A stretch of DNA of 64,000 nucleotides from Cyanobium sp. Tous-M-B4. GTDB taxonomy: Bacteria > Cyanobacteriota > Cyanobacteriia > PCC-6307 > Cyanobiaceae. Location of the stretch: the NCBI RefSeq assembly GCF_024345395.1, contig NZ_JAGQBA010000001.1, positions 62,001 through 126,000 of the forward strand, written 5' to 3'. This document shows positions 44,405 to 53,157 of this stretch, in pieces. How positions within the stretch are numbered: position 1 is the stretch's first letter; each line of letters starts with the position of its first letter. A model generated the notes under the pieces. That model was not told the origin of the DNA. It saw only the letters and a list, made by a program, of their open reading frames with translations, and ran no database searches. The translations under genes and the position numbers were made by a program.

Positions 44405-44686
44405 TCAGTAGTGATGATCACCATTTCCATCAGGGCTATCTCCACTGGTACCTACAGAGAATTCAGCATTCTCTTCCTCACTCATGGCCTTGCGCAGGCT
44501 TGCGCCGTAGGTTTGCTTGGCTGCCTGCAGATGACGCAGCTCAAATTGCTGCTGGGCAATTTGTTGCTCCAATCGCATCATGTCTTGGAGAAGCAATTGG
44601 GCAGTGCGCGGCAACTCAGAAAATTCATAGTCTCGATCATTGAAGTTCAGCTTCAGATTAGGCTGCGGTGCCGTCGTTGTGGTCAT
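44405..44686 (-). CDS. DUF6447-like small coiled protein
   Basis: A 93-residue protein: LKLNFNDRDYEFSELPRTA, then a helical QLLLQDMMRLEQQIAQQQ, LRHLQAAKQTYGASLRKAM and an acidic, His-ending tail. The pattern (short strand, DRDYEFSEL, long Gln-rich helix, TYGASL) matches DUF6447-type cyanobacterial hypotheticals, often found near secreted proteins. Function unknown. The ATG at 44686 is chosen over the longer frame, whose extra residues overlap the divergent promoter. Divergent from the REC-kinase fusion gene (179-base gap). Confidence 0.7.
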   Translation of the reverse strand: MTTTTAPQPNLKLNFNDRDYEFSELPRTAQLLLQDMMRLEQQIAQQQFELRHLQAAKQTYGASLRKAMSEEENAEFSVGTSGDSPDGNGDHHY

Positions 44687-44865
44687 TGGGGAAGTATCCA
44701 GAGGGCCCATCGGCGAGCTGCACCGATACTGCTTCATAGACACGCGTATTCGCCTTGCCGGGCTGGCAGCATTTCTGCTGCAACCGTACATCGCTTAGAT
44801 CTATTTTACCTCTGGCATTGTCACGCTATTAGCAAGAAACCCGTCAGCCACGGTGAGAAGACAGC

Positions 44866-46452
44866 ATGGCTGGTGATTCACCACCTACAACCGAGGGAGC
44901 TCTAAGTTCATCCTTGGTGGGGGAACTGACCAGCGCACGTTGCGGTGCTCAAATTTGGTGGCTGGAGGATGACCGCCACCTCTGCCGCCTGGTCGAAGCT
45001 CGGCTGCGAGCATGCGGCTGGCGCCTAACCCTCTTCCACAAGAGCCAGGACCTGTTAGACGCCCTCCACCAGGATCAGCCGGATCTGCTGATCCTCGACC
45101 GCCTCCTGCCGGGGATAAATGGCATTGCACTACTGCAAAGCCTGCGCCAAAAACGCCATGCATTCCCCGTGCTGATGCTCTCGGCCATGGGTTCGGCGGA
45201 CGAACGGATCGAAGGCCTAGCACTCGGAGCCAACGACTACCTAACCAAGCCGTTTCGCTGCCGCGAATTGATTTGGCGTCTTGAGCGGTTACTGCAGGGG
45301 GGGCCGCCGCCACTAATACATGGCTCCTCGCGGGAAGGGGGCGTACCCCTCGGCCCCATGGCGCTCGACCGGCGCAAGTGTTGCCTACGCGATGCCGCCG
45401 GAATGGAGTTTCCCCTCTGCCGCGGCGACATCGCCCTCCTGCTGACTTTGTTGGAAATGCCAGGCACGGTGCGCAGCCGTGAACAGCTAGCCCGGGCCAG
45501 TGGCTCCATGGTGAATGTCACCGAGAGCCGCTCCCTCGATGTGCGCCTCTCACGGCTGCGGCGCCTGCTGCAGCGCCTCTCAGCGGGAGACGTGAGCATC
45601 GAAGCGGTGCGCGGGATTGGCTACCGCCTCAAGATGCCCAGTTTTGGCTCCAATCAAGAGGCCCTGGTCTCGATCGTGATCCTGGGCATGAGTATCAGCC
45701 TGTTGGGCCTGCGGACGCTGCTGGCCTTCCCCCCCGGACTGCTTTGGGCCATTGGGGTGGGTGGGCTCCTGATCACGGCGCTGGTGCAGCGGCGCCGCAT
45801 CGTGCGGTTGGAGGAACAGCAAGCAGATCAAGCACTGGAGGCGACCGAACAGCGAGCCCACTGGCAGACGCTGCTGCACGACCAGACAGCTCCGCTGACG
45901 CGACTGGTGCTGCGAGTGGAGGAGCTTCAGCCAAATCAACCCCCTGACCAGGAGCTGGTGGAGGGTCTCAGCTGTGATCTCGAGCTGCTGCGCGAGCTGC
46001 AGGAGCAAATGGGACCATCGCGAGGCCAACCCGGTTCCCTGACGGGCAGCCAGGCTGTTGAGCTGGCGGACCTCTGCCAGCAGATCGCCCGCCACTACCG
46101 CCGTGATTTCGTACAGCTGGCGGTACCCACGCTGAGGCTTCACCTGGAAGTAAATCAGCTAAGGCGGGTGCTGCACAACCTGATCGACAACGCGCTGGAA
46201 CACGGCAGCCCTCCGGTACACATTCGCGCCTATCCCGAGCCGGGAGGTCTGGTGCTTGAGGTGGAGGACCGTGGGCCAGACATGGTCAAGGTGGCTTCCG
46301 ACCTGGCAGGTGGATGGCCCCATGGGGGCCTGGGCCTGGCCTTGGCAATAGATTTCTGTCGTCGCCATGGCGGACGGTTGGAGCTTGAGCCGCAGACCGA
46401 CGGTGGGCTGCTAGTGCGGTTGCGACTTGGTCATGACTGTGTGCTGAGCTAA
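44866..46452 (+). CDS. Response regulator-histidine kinase fusion (REC, OmpR-type DNA-binding, two membrane helices, kinase)
   Basis: One 528-residue chain carries a full OmpR-type regulator followed by a kinase. REC: acidic pocket E34-D35-D36, phospho-acceptor D78 (LLILDRLLPG), S106 and K128 (YLTKPF) are all present. Winged helix ~165-250: GDIALLLTLLEMPGTVRSRE, ESRSLDVRLSRLRRLL, AVRGIGYRLKMP. Two membrane helices at ~266-285 and ~292-307 join through a tiny FPPG loop, so there is no periplasmic sensor. A linker coil leads to a DHp-like helix with H338 (LLHDQTAPLTRL), then an ATPase with N box LHNLIDNALEHG, DRGPD and GGLGLALAIDF. This predicts a membrane-tethered transcription factor with its own kinase. 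Good SD (GTGAGAAG) before the ATG. Likely targets, by position, are the neighbouring exoprotein genes (inference). Confidence 0.9.
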   Translation: MAGDSPPTTEGALSSSLVGELTSARCGAQIWWLEDDRHLCRLVEARLRACGWRLTLFHKSQDLLDALHQDQPDLLILDRLLPGINGIALLQSLRQKRHAFPVLMLSAMGSADERIEGLALGANDYLTKPFRCRELIWRLERLLQGGPPPLIHGSSREGGVPLGPMALDRRKCCLRDAAGMEFPLCRGDIALLLTLLEMPGTVRSREQLARASGSMVNVTESRSLDVRLSRLRRLLQRLSAGDVSIEAVRGIGYRLKMPSFGSNQEALVSIVILGMSISLLGLRTLLAFPPGLLWAIGVGGLLITALVQRRRIVRLEEQQADQALEATEQRAHWQTLLHDQTAPLTRLVLRVEELQPNQPPDQELVEGLSCDLELLRELQEQMGPSRGQPGSLTGSQAVELADLCQQIARHYRRDFVQLAVPTLRLHLEVNQLRRVLHNLIDNALEHGSPPVHIRAYPEPGGLVLEVEDRGPDMVKVASDLAGGWPHGGLGLALAIDFCRRHGGRLELEPQTDGGLLVRLRLGHDCVLS

Positions 46453-46474
46453 ACAACCTTCTGAGATCGAATAA

Positions 46475-47308
46475 CTAGTCCGGACTGGACTCCCGCGACC
46501 ACAAAAACAACCCCAGCCGCTCGGCGTCCGCCATCGTCTGCTCCGCATCCAGCAACAGGGCACTGCGGGCTTCCCAGGCGATGCCCGCCAACCCAGCCGC
46601 CGCGGCTTTCGCCACGGTGGTGGGACCGATGCCGGGCAGGTCCATGCGCCGGTCTTGGTTGAGCTTGGGGGCCTTGTAGAGCACGCCGGAGCGGCCCGTT
46701 TCCGGTCGCTCCGGGCGCGTGGCTGCCACCCACTCGAGCATGGCGTCGGTACCGGGCAGCGCTTCGGTGGCCAGGCACAGCCCCTTAGCCACCACCGCTC
46801 CCTGGCCCACATCCACCTGGGAAATGGCCTCAACGATGTAAGCGGCACGCTCCACATCGGCCCGGTCCAGATCGCTCGGCACGGTGCTGGCATACAGGCC
46901 CGGCTCCGGCAGCAAATTTGGAGCCACATCTTCGATGCCCACCACCTTCAGGCCGTGCTCCTCGATGATCTGGGCCAGGGCCCGCAGGGAGGCATCGTCG
47001 CCATTGCGCAGCGAGGCCAGGATGCGCGGCGCCGCCATCAAGGTGGAGCCCTCAAAGCGCAGCAGGTTGAGCGAGCGCGGCCGCACAAACTTGCCCACCA
47101 TCACGATCTGCTCGATGCCGCGCTGCTGCAGCGACTTGATGAAAGCGATCGAGCGCTCGAAGAAAAACTCCTCAGCCGCCGGCACCTCCACCTCCAGGCC
47201 GTGGGGGTAGCAGGCGATATGGGGCCGCCCCGCACGGCTGAGAGCCTCCGAGAGCATCCGAGGCAACACGCCCTCACCAGCAATGATCGCGACGGTCGGA
47301 TCACCCAT
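46475..47308 (-). CDS. lpxI: UDP-2,3-diacylglucosamine pyrophosphatase LpxI
   Basis: A 277-residue DUF1009 protein that cleaves UDP-2,3-diacylglucosamine to lipid X, the step before LpxB. VAIIAGEGVLPRMLSEAL opens the first domain; VMVGKFVRPRSLNLLRF, VVGIEDVAPNLLPEPG, GQGAVVAKGLCLATEALPGTDAML and GIAWEARSALLLDAE are characteristic. The ATG at 47308 is preferred over a TTG at 47350. It replaces LpxH in many non-proteobacterial lineages. Converges on the REC-kinase gene; 47 bases from hisS. Confidence 0.93.
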   Translation of the reverse strand: MGDPTVAIIAGEGVLPRMLSEALSRAGRPHIACYPHGLEVEVPAAEEFFFERSIAFIKSLQQRGIEQIVMVGKFVRPRSLNLLRFEGSTLMAAPRILASLRNGDDASLRALAQIIEEHGLKVVGIEDVAPNLLPEPGLYASTVPSDLDRADVERAAYIVEAISQVDVGQGAVVAKGLCLATEALPGTDAMLEWVAATRPERPETGRSGVLYKAPKLNQDRRMDLPGIGPTTVAKAAAAGLAGIAWEARSALLLDAEQTMADAERLGLFLWSRESSPD

Positions 47309-47355
47309 CAGGGCCGAAACTGCTCCGCGTCTTGTTGCCTGGTTAGTCAAAGGCC

Positions 47356-48654
47356 CTACACCCTGGCCTGGCCCCCATCGGTGGACAGGTCCTGTGGCGT
47401 CATGGCCTCAAGCAGGGCCTCAGGGGTGAGTCGCTGATCGGCTTGCTCAGTGCCAGCGCGCAGATCCTTGAGCCCCACCAGCCCCTCTAGCGCCTCCTGC
47501 TCGCCGATAACCGCCGCCCAGCGGGCCCCGGAGCGGTCGGCCCGCTTGAACTGCTTACCGAAGGCCGCGCCACTGGCATCCCTCTCCACCGCCAGTCCGG
47601 CCTGGCGGCAGCGCCGCGCCAGGGCCAGAGCCAGCGCTGCCGCGGCCTCGCCACGGCTGACCACATAAAGATCGAGGGCGGGGGCGGCAGCCAGCGGGGC
47701 CTCGGCCTGGCTGAGCAGCAACACCAGCCGCTCCATCCCCAGGGCCCAGCCGATCGCCGGCGTGGCCGGCCCGCCCAGCTGCTGCACCAGGCCGTCGTAG
47801 CGACCACCACCGCACACGGTGGCCTGCGCCCCCAGCTGGCTGCTGGTGATCTCAAAGGCGGTGTGGCTGTAGTAATCGAGGCCCCTTACCAGCCGGGGGT
47901 TGAGCACAAAAGGAATCCCCAGGGCCGAGAGGGCCTGCTGCACCGCCGCAAAGCGGGCCTGGCTCGCGTCGCTGAGAGCGGACGCCAGGCTGGGGGCCGC
48001 CGCCAGCAGGGCCTGCGTATCGGGGTTCTTGCTGTCCAGCACCCGCAGGGGGTTGCTGTGGATGCGGGCCTGGGAATCGGCATCGAGCTGGTCGCGCCGC
48101 TGCTCCAGCCAGGCCACCAGCAGCTCACGGTAGCAGGCCCGGTCTTCGCTGCTGCCGAGGGAATTGAGCTGCAGCTCCAGCCCGCCCACCCCCAGCTCGG
48201 CCAGCAGATCCCAGGCCACAGCAATGGCCTCGACGTCGCTGCAGGCATCGGCAAAACCGAGCAGCTCAAGCCCAATCTGGTGGAACTGACGCAGCCGGCC
48301 CGCCTGGGGGCGCTCGTAGCGGAACATCGGCCCGCCGTACCAGAGGCGCTGGGGACCCTGGCTCAACAGGCCGTGCTGGATCGCCGCCCGCACCACCGAC
48401 GCCGTGCCCTCCGGCCGCAGGGTGCAGCTGCGCTCACCGCGATCGAGAAAGGTGTACATCTCCTTGCCCACCACGTCGGTGGCCTCGCCGATGCCGCGGG
48501 CAAACAGCTCGGTGACCTCCAGCAGGGGGGTGCGGATCTCAGTTATGGCACTGCGGCGGAAGTGCTCGCGGGCCGTAGCTTCAATGTGCTGCCACAGGCG
48601 AATCTGCTCTGGCAGCAGATCGGCCATGCCACGCAGGCTCTGCAGCGATGCCAA
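47356..48654 (-). CDS. hisS: Histidyl-tRNA synthetase
   Basis: A class II synthetase of 432 residues. Motif 1 region [19 protein letters not shown], motif 2 [19 protein letters not shown] (with the following [22 protein letters not shown]), histidine loop [14 protein letters not shown] and motif 3 [14 protein letters not shown] are present. The TTG at 48654 is used because the conserved [12 protein letters not shown] must be included; the first ATG lies inside that motif. Confidence 0.96.
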   Translation of the reverse strand: MASLQSLRGMADLLPEQIRLWQHIEATAREHFRRSAITEIRTPLLEVTELFARGIGEATDVVGKEMYTFLDRGERSCTLRPEGTASVVRAAIQHGLLSQGPQRLWYGGPMFRYERPQAGRLRQFHQIGLELLGFADACSDVEAIAVAWDLLAELGVGGLELQLNSLGSSEDRACYRELLVAWLEQRRDQLDADSQARIHSNPLRVLDSKNPDTQALLAAAPSLASALSDASQARFAAVQQALSALGIPFVLNPRLVRGLDYYSHTAFEITSSQLGAQATVCGGGRYDGLVQQLGGPATPAIGWALGMERLVLLLSQAEAPLAAAPALDLYVVSRGEAAAALALALARRCRQAGLAVERDASGAAFGKQFKRADRSGARWAAVIGEQEALEGLVGLKDLRAGTEQADQRLTPEALLEAMTPQDLSTDGGQARV

Positions 48655-48693
48655 ACCGAAAGCAGCAAGTGGGGTGAGTCTGCCTGCCGGCGC

Positions 48694-49713
48694 TCAGGCG
48701 TAGCTGGCTTGATACCAACGGGCGAAGCGTTCAACCCCCACCTCAATAGAGGTGGAGGGACTAAAGCCCACCCAGGCCTCGAGCAAGCTCGTATCGGCGG
48801 CGGTGGCCTCCACATCGCCGGGCTGCATGGGCTGCAGGTCGCGGATCGCCTGCCTACCTAAAGCCCGCTCGAGCAGATCAATGAAATACAGCAGCTGCAC
48901 CGGCTGGCTGTTGCCGATATTGAACAAGCGGTGCGGCGCCCAGCTGGTGGCAGGGTCTGGAGCCGCGGTGTCAAAACTGGGATCGGCGCTGGCCGGCTTA
49001 TCGGCGCAGGCGATCACCGTGGTCACGATGTCGTCGATGTAGGTGAAATCGCGGCGCATGCGGCCCTGGTTGAACACCCGAATCGGCTCCCCCGCCACGA
49101 TCGCCTTGGCAAACAACATCGGCGCCATGTCGGGCCGGCCCCAGGGGCCGTACACGGTGAAAAAGCGCAGCCCCGTGGCCGGTAGCCCATAGAGATGGCT
49201 GTAGGTGTGGGCCATCAGCTCACTGGCCTTCTTAGTGGCCGCGTACAGGCTCACCGGGTGGTTCACCGGCTGGTGCTCCGTAAACGGCAGGTTGGTGTTG
49301 CCGCCATACACCGAGCTACTGGAGGCATACACCAGATGCTCAACGCCGTGGTGCCGGCAACCTTCCAGGATCGAACCAAACCCCACCAGGTTGCTCTGCA
49401 AGTACACCGCAGGGTTCTCAAGGGAGTAACGCACCCCGGCCTGGGCTGCCAAGTGGATCACCAGCCGGGGTCGTTCGCGGGCGAAGAGGTCCGCGATGGC
49501 AGATCCGTCCTCCAGCTCCAAACGCTGAAAGCACCAGGACTCCCTGGGGGCAGAGGCCTCGAGCCGGCTCAGCCGGGCCTGCTTCAAGGCGGGGTCGTAG
49601 TAGCTGTTGAGGTTGTCTATCCCCACCACCCGTTCACCCCGGGCCAAAAGCCGCTCACACACCGCCGCACCGATGAAGCCGGCCGCACCGGTCACCAGCA
49701 CGGGGCGACTCAT
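48694..49713 (-). CDS. UDP-glucuronate 4-epimerase-like SDR
   Basis: A 339-residue extended [22 protein letters not shown] binds NAD, and SSSSVYG with YAATKKASE supplies Ser and Tyr-x3-Lys. [34 protein letters not shown] and [14 protein letters not shown] are typical of UDP-glucuronate 4-epimerases (GAE/WbtF), which make UDP-galacturonate. The ATG overlaps the UXS stop by 4 bases. Substrate rests on similarity and on the UDP-glucuronate-forming dehydrogenase in the same operon. Confidence 0.9.
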   Translation of the reverse strand: MSRPVLVTGAAGFIGAAVCERLLARGERVVGIDNLNSYYDPALKQARLSRLEASAPRESWCFQRLELEDGSAIADLFARERPRLVIHLAAQAGVRYSLENPAVYLQSNLVGFGSILEGCRHHGVEHLVYASSSSVYGGNTNLPFTEHQPVNHPVSLYAATKKASELMAHTYSHLYGLPATGLRFFTVYGPWGRPDMAPMLFAKAIVAGEPIRVFNQGRMRRDFTYIDDIVTTVIACADKPASADPSFDTAAPDPATSWAPHRLFNIGNSQPVQLLYFIDLLERALGRQAIRDLQPMQPGDVEATAADTSLLEAWVGFSPSTSIEVGVERFARWYQASYA

Positions 49714-50654
49714 GGGGCCAAAAGCTGGCGGAAGTAAGCGATCGTGGGCTCCAGCCCCTGCTCCAGCGCCACCGTCGGCTGCCAGCCCAGCTCGCGGGTG
49801 GCCAGCTCGATCACCGGTTGACGTTGCAGCGGATCATCCGCCGGCAGCGGTTCACAGGTCAGCGGTAGCTCCGGATTAATCCGGGAGCGCACCAGCTCGG
49901 CCAGCTGGCGGATCGTGAATTCACCCGGGTTGCCGATGTTGATCGGGCCGGTGTGCGCCCCATTCATCAGCCGGATCAGCCCCTCCACCAGATCATCCAC
50001 ATAACAAAAGCTGCGGGTCTGGCTGCCATCGCCATAAAGGGTGAGCGGTTCACCGCGCAGGGCCTGCACGATGAAGTTGCTCACCACCCGGCCGTCATCG
50101 GGCAGCATCCGCGGCCCATAGGTGTTGAAGATCCGCGCTACCCGGATCTCCACCCCATGCATGCGCCGGTAGTCAAAGCACAGCGTTTCAGCGATGCGCT
50201 TGCCTTCGTCGTAGCAGCTGCGCAAACCGATGGTGTTGACACAGCCCCGATAGCTCTCCGGCTGGGGGTGCACCTCCGGATCGCCATACACCTCACTGGT
50301 GCTGGCCAGCAGCAACCGCGCCCCCACCCGCCGCGCCAGGCCCAGCATGTTGTAAGTACCCAGGAAGCTGGTTTTGGCGGTCTTGATCGGGTTGTGCTGG
50401 TAGTGCACCGGCGAAGCCGGGCAGGCCAGGTGCCAGATCCGGTCCACCTCCAGCCGGATCGGTTCGGTGACGTCATGGCGGATCAGCTCAAAGCGCGGAT
50501 GGCCGATCCACTGGGCCACATTGGCTTTGCGGCCAGTGAAAAAGTTGTCGAGGCAGATCACCTCCTCCCCGGCCTCCATCAGCCGGTCCACCAGGTGCGA
50601 CCCCACAAAACCGGCGCCGCCGGTGATCAGGTTGCGGGTAAGGGAGGCGGGCAT
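49710..50654 (-). CDS. UDP-glucuronate decarboxylase (UDP-xylose synthase)
   Basis: A 314-residue SDR matching UXS closely: [104 protein letters not shown] (catalytic Tyr-x3-Lys) and [10 protein letters not shown]. Converts UDP-glucuronate to UDP-xylose for exopolysaccharide. Lies 3 bases after the UDP-glucose dehydrogenase gene. Confidence 0.94.
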   Translation of the reverse strand: MPASLTRNLITGGAGFVGSHLVDRLMEAGEEVICLDNFFTGRKANVAQWIGHPRFELIRHDVTEPIRLEVDRIWHLACPASPVHYQHNPIKTAKTSFLGTYNMLGLARRVGARLLLASTSEVYGDPEVHPQPESYRGCVNTIGLRSCYDEGKRIAETLCFDYRRMHGVEIRVARIFNTYGPRMLPDDGRVVSNFIVQALRGEPLTLYGDGSQTRSFCYVDDLVEGLIRLMNGAHTGPINIGNPGEFTIRQLAELVRSRINPELPLTCEPLPADDPLQRQPVIELATRELGWQPTVALEQGLEPTIAYFRQLLAP

Positions 50655-50657
50655 GGC

Positions 50658-52061
50658 TCAGCCCTCCCCCACGGTCCACACCTGCAGCCCCGCGGCACGG
50701 GCTAGGGCGCCGTCGGCCTTAGCGCGCGCATCAAACAGCCAGGCCGGCTGGCGCATCACCGCCGCCACTTGCTGCCAGTCGATCACAGCAAACTGCTGCC
50801 ATTCGGTGAGCAGCAGCAGGGCATCGGCGCCGCTGGCCGCCTGCTGCACCTCCGGCACCTGCTGCCAGCTGCCCTCGCCAGCGCCGGCCGATTGACCCAG
50901 ATCCTGAGCTATCTGGCTCTCGCTCACCTTGGGATCGACGATCTGCAGCACCGCCCCCTCCTCCAGCAGGTCCCGGCAGATCCGGATCGCCGGTGATTCC
51001 CGCGTGTCATTGGTATCGGCCTTAAAAGCAAACCCCAGCACGCCGATCCGCTTGCCGCTCACCGTGCCAAACAGCTTGCTGATCACCAGCCGGGCTATGC
51101 GCTGTTGCTGCCAGTGGTTCAGCCTCACCACCTGCTCCCAGTAGGCCGCCACCTCCTCCAGCCCGTAGTGCCGGCACAGGTAGACCAAATTCAAGATGTC
51201 CTTCTGAAAGCAGCTGCCGCCAAAGCCCGGACCCGCCTGCAGAAACTTCTCGCCAATGCGGCTGTCGGCGCCAATCGCCCGGGCCACCTCGCGCACATTG
51301 GCGCCAGTGGCCTCGCAGAAAGCCGCAATGCTGTTGATCGAGCTGATCCGCTGCGCCAAAAAGGCATTAGCCGTGAGTTTTGAGAGCTCGCTGCTCCAGA
51401 GGTTGGTGCGCAGGATCTTCTGGGGCGCCACCCACTGGCCGTAAATCGCCGCCAGGGCTTCGATCGCCTCGGGGTCCTGGCCGCCGATCAGCACCCGATC
51501 TGGCTTCTCCAAATCGGCAATAGCTGTGCCCTCCGCCAGAAACTCCGGATTGGAGAGCACCGAAAAGCTCTTGGCCGGCTGGGTTTCACCTACATCACTG
51601 CCCTCAGATGCGGAGAGGATTTGCTGAATCACCTCAGCGGTGCGCACCGGCAGCGTGCTTTTCTCCACCACGATCGTGTGACCGCGGGCAGCTTTTGCCA
51701 CCGTGCGGGCACTCGCCTCCACCCACTTCAGGTCGCTGGCCTGGCCTGCACCCAGCCCTTTCGTTTTGGTGGGTGTGTTCACCGAGATGAACACCAGATC
51801 CGCCGCAGCGATTGCCTCCTCCACGGCCGTGGAAAAGTGCAAATTGCGGCCCCGGCAGCGGCCCACCACCGCATCAAGACCAGGCTCGTACACCGGTAGA
51901 CGGCTGAGATCGGCGCCATTCCAGGCTGCAATCCGTTCAGCGCTGAGGTCCACCACAGTCACCTGCACATCCGGGCAGCGATCTGCAATCACCGCCATAG
52001 TTGGGCCGCCCACATAGCCCGCTCCGATGCAGCAGATGGAGCGGATGGTGGGCAATCCCAT
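50658..52061 (-). CDS. UDP-glucose 6-dehydrogenase
   Basis: A 467-residue enzyme making UDP-glucuronate. The Rossmann start is ICCIGAGYVGGPTMAVIADRCP, the catalytic cysteine is in GPGFGGSCFQKDI, and FISVNTPTKTKGLG, KSTLPVRTAE, SNPEFLAEGTAI and LGFAFKADTNDTRESPAI complete the family pattern. The AGYVGGPT and VNTPTKTKG forms resemble the eukaryotic-type UGDH branch more than bacterial Ugd. ATG at 52061 (a GTG three codons upstream is possible). Head gene of UGDH-UXS-epimerase; divergent from galE by 52 bases. Confidence 0.95.
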   Translation of the reverse strand: MGLPTIRSICCIGAGYVGGPTMAVIADRCPDVQVTVVDLSAERIAAWNGADLSRLPVYEPGLDAVVGRCRGRNLHFSTAVEEAIAAADLVFISVNTPTKTKGLGAGQASDLKWVEASARTVAKAARGHTIVVEKSTLPVRTAEVIQQILSASEGSDVGETQPAKSFSVLSNPEFLAEGTAIADLEKPDRVLIGGQDPEAIEALAAIYGQWVAPQKILRTNLWSSELSKLTANAFLAQRISSINSIAAFCEATGANVREVARAIGADSRIGEKFLQAGPGFGGSCFQKDILNLVYLCRHYGLEEVAAYWEQVVRLNHWQQQRIARLVISKLFGTVSGKRIGVLGFAFKADTNDTRESPAIRICRDLLEEGAVLQIVDPKVSESQIAQDLGQSAGAGEGSWQQVPEVQQAASGADALLLLTEWQQFAVIDWQQVAAVMRQPAWLFDARAKADGALARAAGLQVWTVGEG

Positions 52062-52113
52062 GGAACTCACATAGCCAGGAAGAGAGACTATTCCTTAAGC
52101 ACGAATTACCTCC

Positions 52114-53157
52114 ATGGCCCAGCTGCTAATCACCGGAGGTGCTGGCTTCATCGGCAGCCACAGCTGTCTGGTGCTGCTGGAGGCGGGCCACAACTTGGTG
52201 GTGCTCGACAACTTCGACAACAGCTCCCCCGAGAGCCTGAAGCGCGTGCTCGAACTCGCCGGCCCCTCCGCAGCCGGCAGGCTGCAGGTGGTGGAGGGCG
52301 ACATTCGCTCCGCTGCAGATCTGGAACGGGCCTTCGCGGCGGCCCCGGCGGGCCAGCCAATCACAGCCGTGGTCCACTTCGCCGGTCTCAAGGCGGTGGG
52401 TGAATCGGTGCGAGAGCCGCTGCGTTACTGGGACGTGAACCTCTGTGGCTCGCGCCAGCTGCTGGAGGCAATGCAGGCCCATGGCTGCCGCAGCCTGGTG
52501 TTCAGCAGCAGCTGCACGGTTTACGGCCTACCCGAACAAACACCGATCAGTGAATCTGCCGCCATCCAGCCGATCAACCCCTACGGCCACAGCAAAGCCG
52601 CGGTGGAACAGCTGCTGGCCGATCTGGCGGCCAGCGAAGCAGGCTGGCGCATCGCCCGGCTGCGCTACTTCAATCCGGTGGGCGCCCACCCCAGTGGCCG
52701 CATCGGCGAAGACCCCAGGGGCATACCCAACAACCTGTTCCCCTTTGTGAGCCAGGTGGCGGTGGGGCGTCGCTACTGCCTGCAGGTATTTGGCGGCGAC
52801 TGGCCCACCCGCGATGGCAGCGGCATCCGCGACTACATCCATGTGATGGACCTCGCTGAGGGGCACCGGGCCGCCTTGGACGTGCTGCTGGCCGAGCCCC
52901 CCCAGCTGCTCAGCCTCAACCTGGGCAGCGGCCAGGGCCACTCGGTGCTGGAGGTGGTGAGGGCCTTCGAGCTCGCCAGTGGCCGTTCAGTTCCCTACAC
53001 CGTTGTGGAAAGGCGAGACGGAGACGCGGCCAGCACCGTGGCCGATCCGCGCCTGGCAACTACACGACTCGGCTGGCGCACCCGCCGCTCCCTGGAGGAG
53101 ATGTGCCGCGACGGCTGGACCTGGCAGCAGGCCAATCCCGAGGGTTATGGCAGCTGA
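52114..53157 (+). CDS. galE: UDP-glucose 4-epimerase
   Basis: A 347-residue SDR interconverting UDP-glucose and UDP-galactose. [71 protein letters not shown] (Tyr-x3-Lys), RYFNPVGAHPSGRIGEDP and GTRDGSGIRDYIHVMDLA-like (here WPTRDGSGIRDYIHVMDLA) are canonical. Its stop overlaps the SelD-fusion start by 11 bases. Confidence 0.95.
   Translation: MAQLLITGGAGFIGSHSCLVLLEAGHNLVVLDNFDNSSPESLKRVLELAGPSAAGRLQVVEGDIRSAADLERAFAAAPAGQPITAVVHFAGLKAVGESVREPLRYWDVNLCGSRQLLEAMQAHGCRSLVFSSSCTVYGLPEQTPISESAAIQPINPYGHSKAAVEQLLADLAASEAGWRIARLRYFNPVGAHPSGRIGEDPRGIPNNLFPFVSQVAVGRRYCLQVFGGDWPTRDGSGIRDYIHVMDLAEGHRAALDVLLAEPPQLLSLNLGSGQGHSVLEVVRAFELASGRSVPYTVVERRDGDAASTVADPRLATTRLGWRTRRSLEEMCRDGWTWQQANPEGYGS

Noticed and set aside
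46477-46486. AGTCCGGACT perfect palindrome as an operator
   Set aside because: It lies within the last codons of lpxI between convergent genes, where an operator is unlikely; chance is a sufficient explanation.
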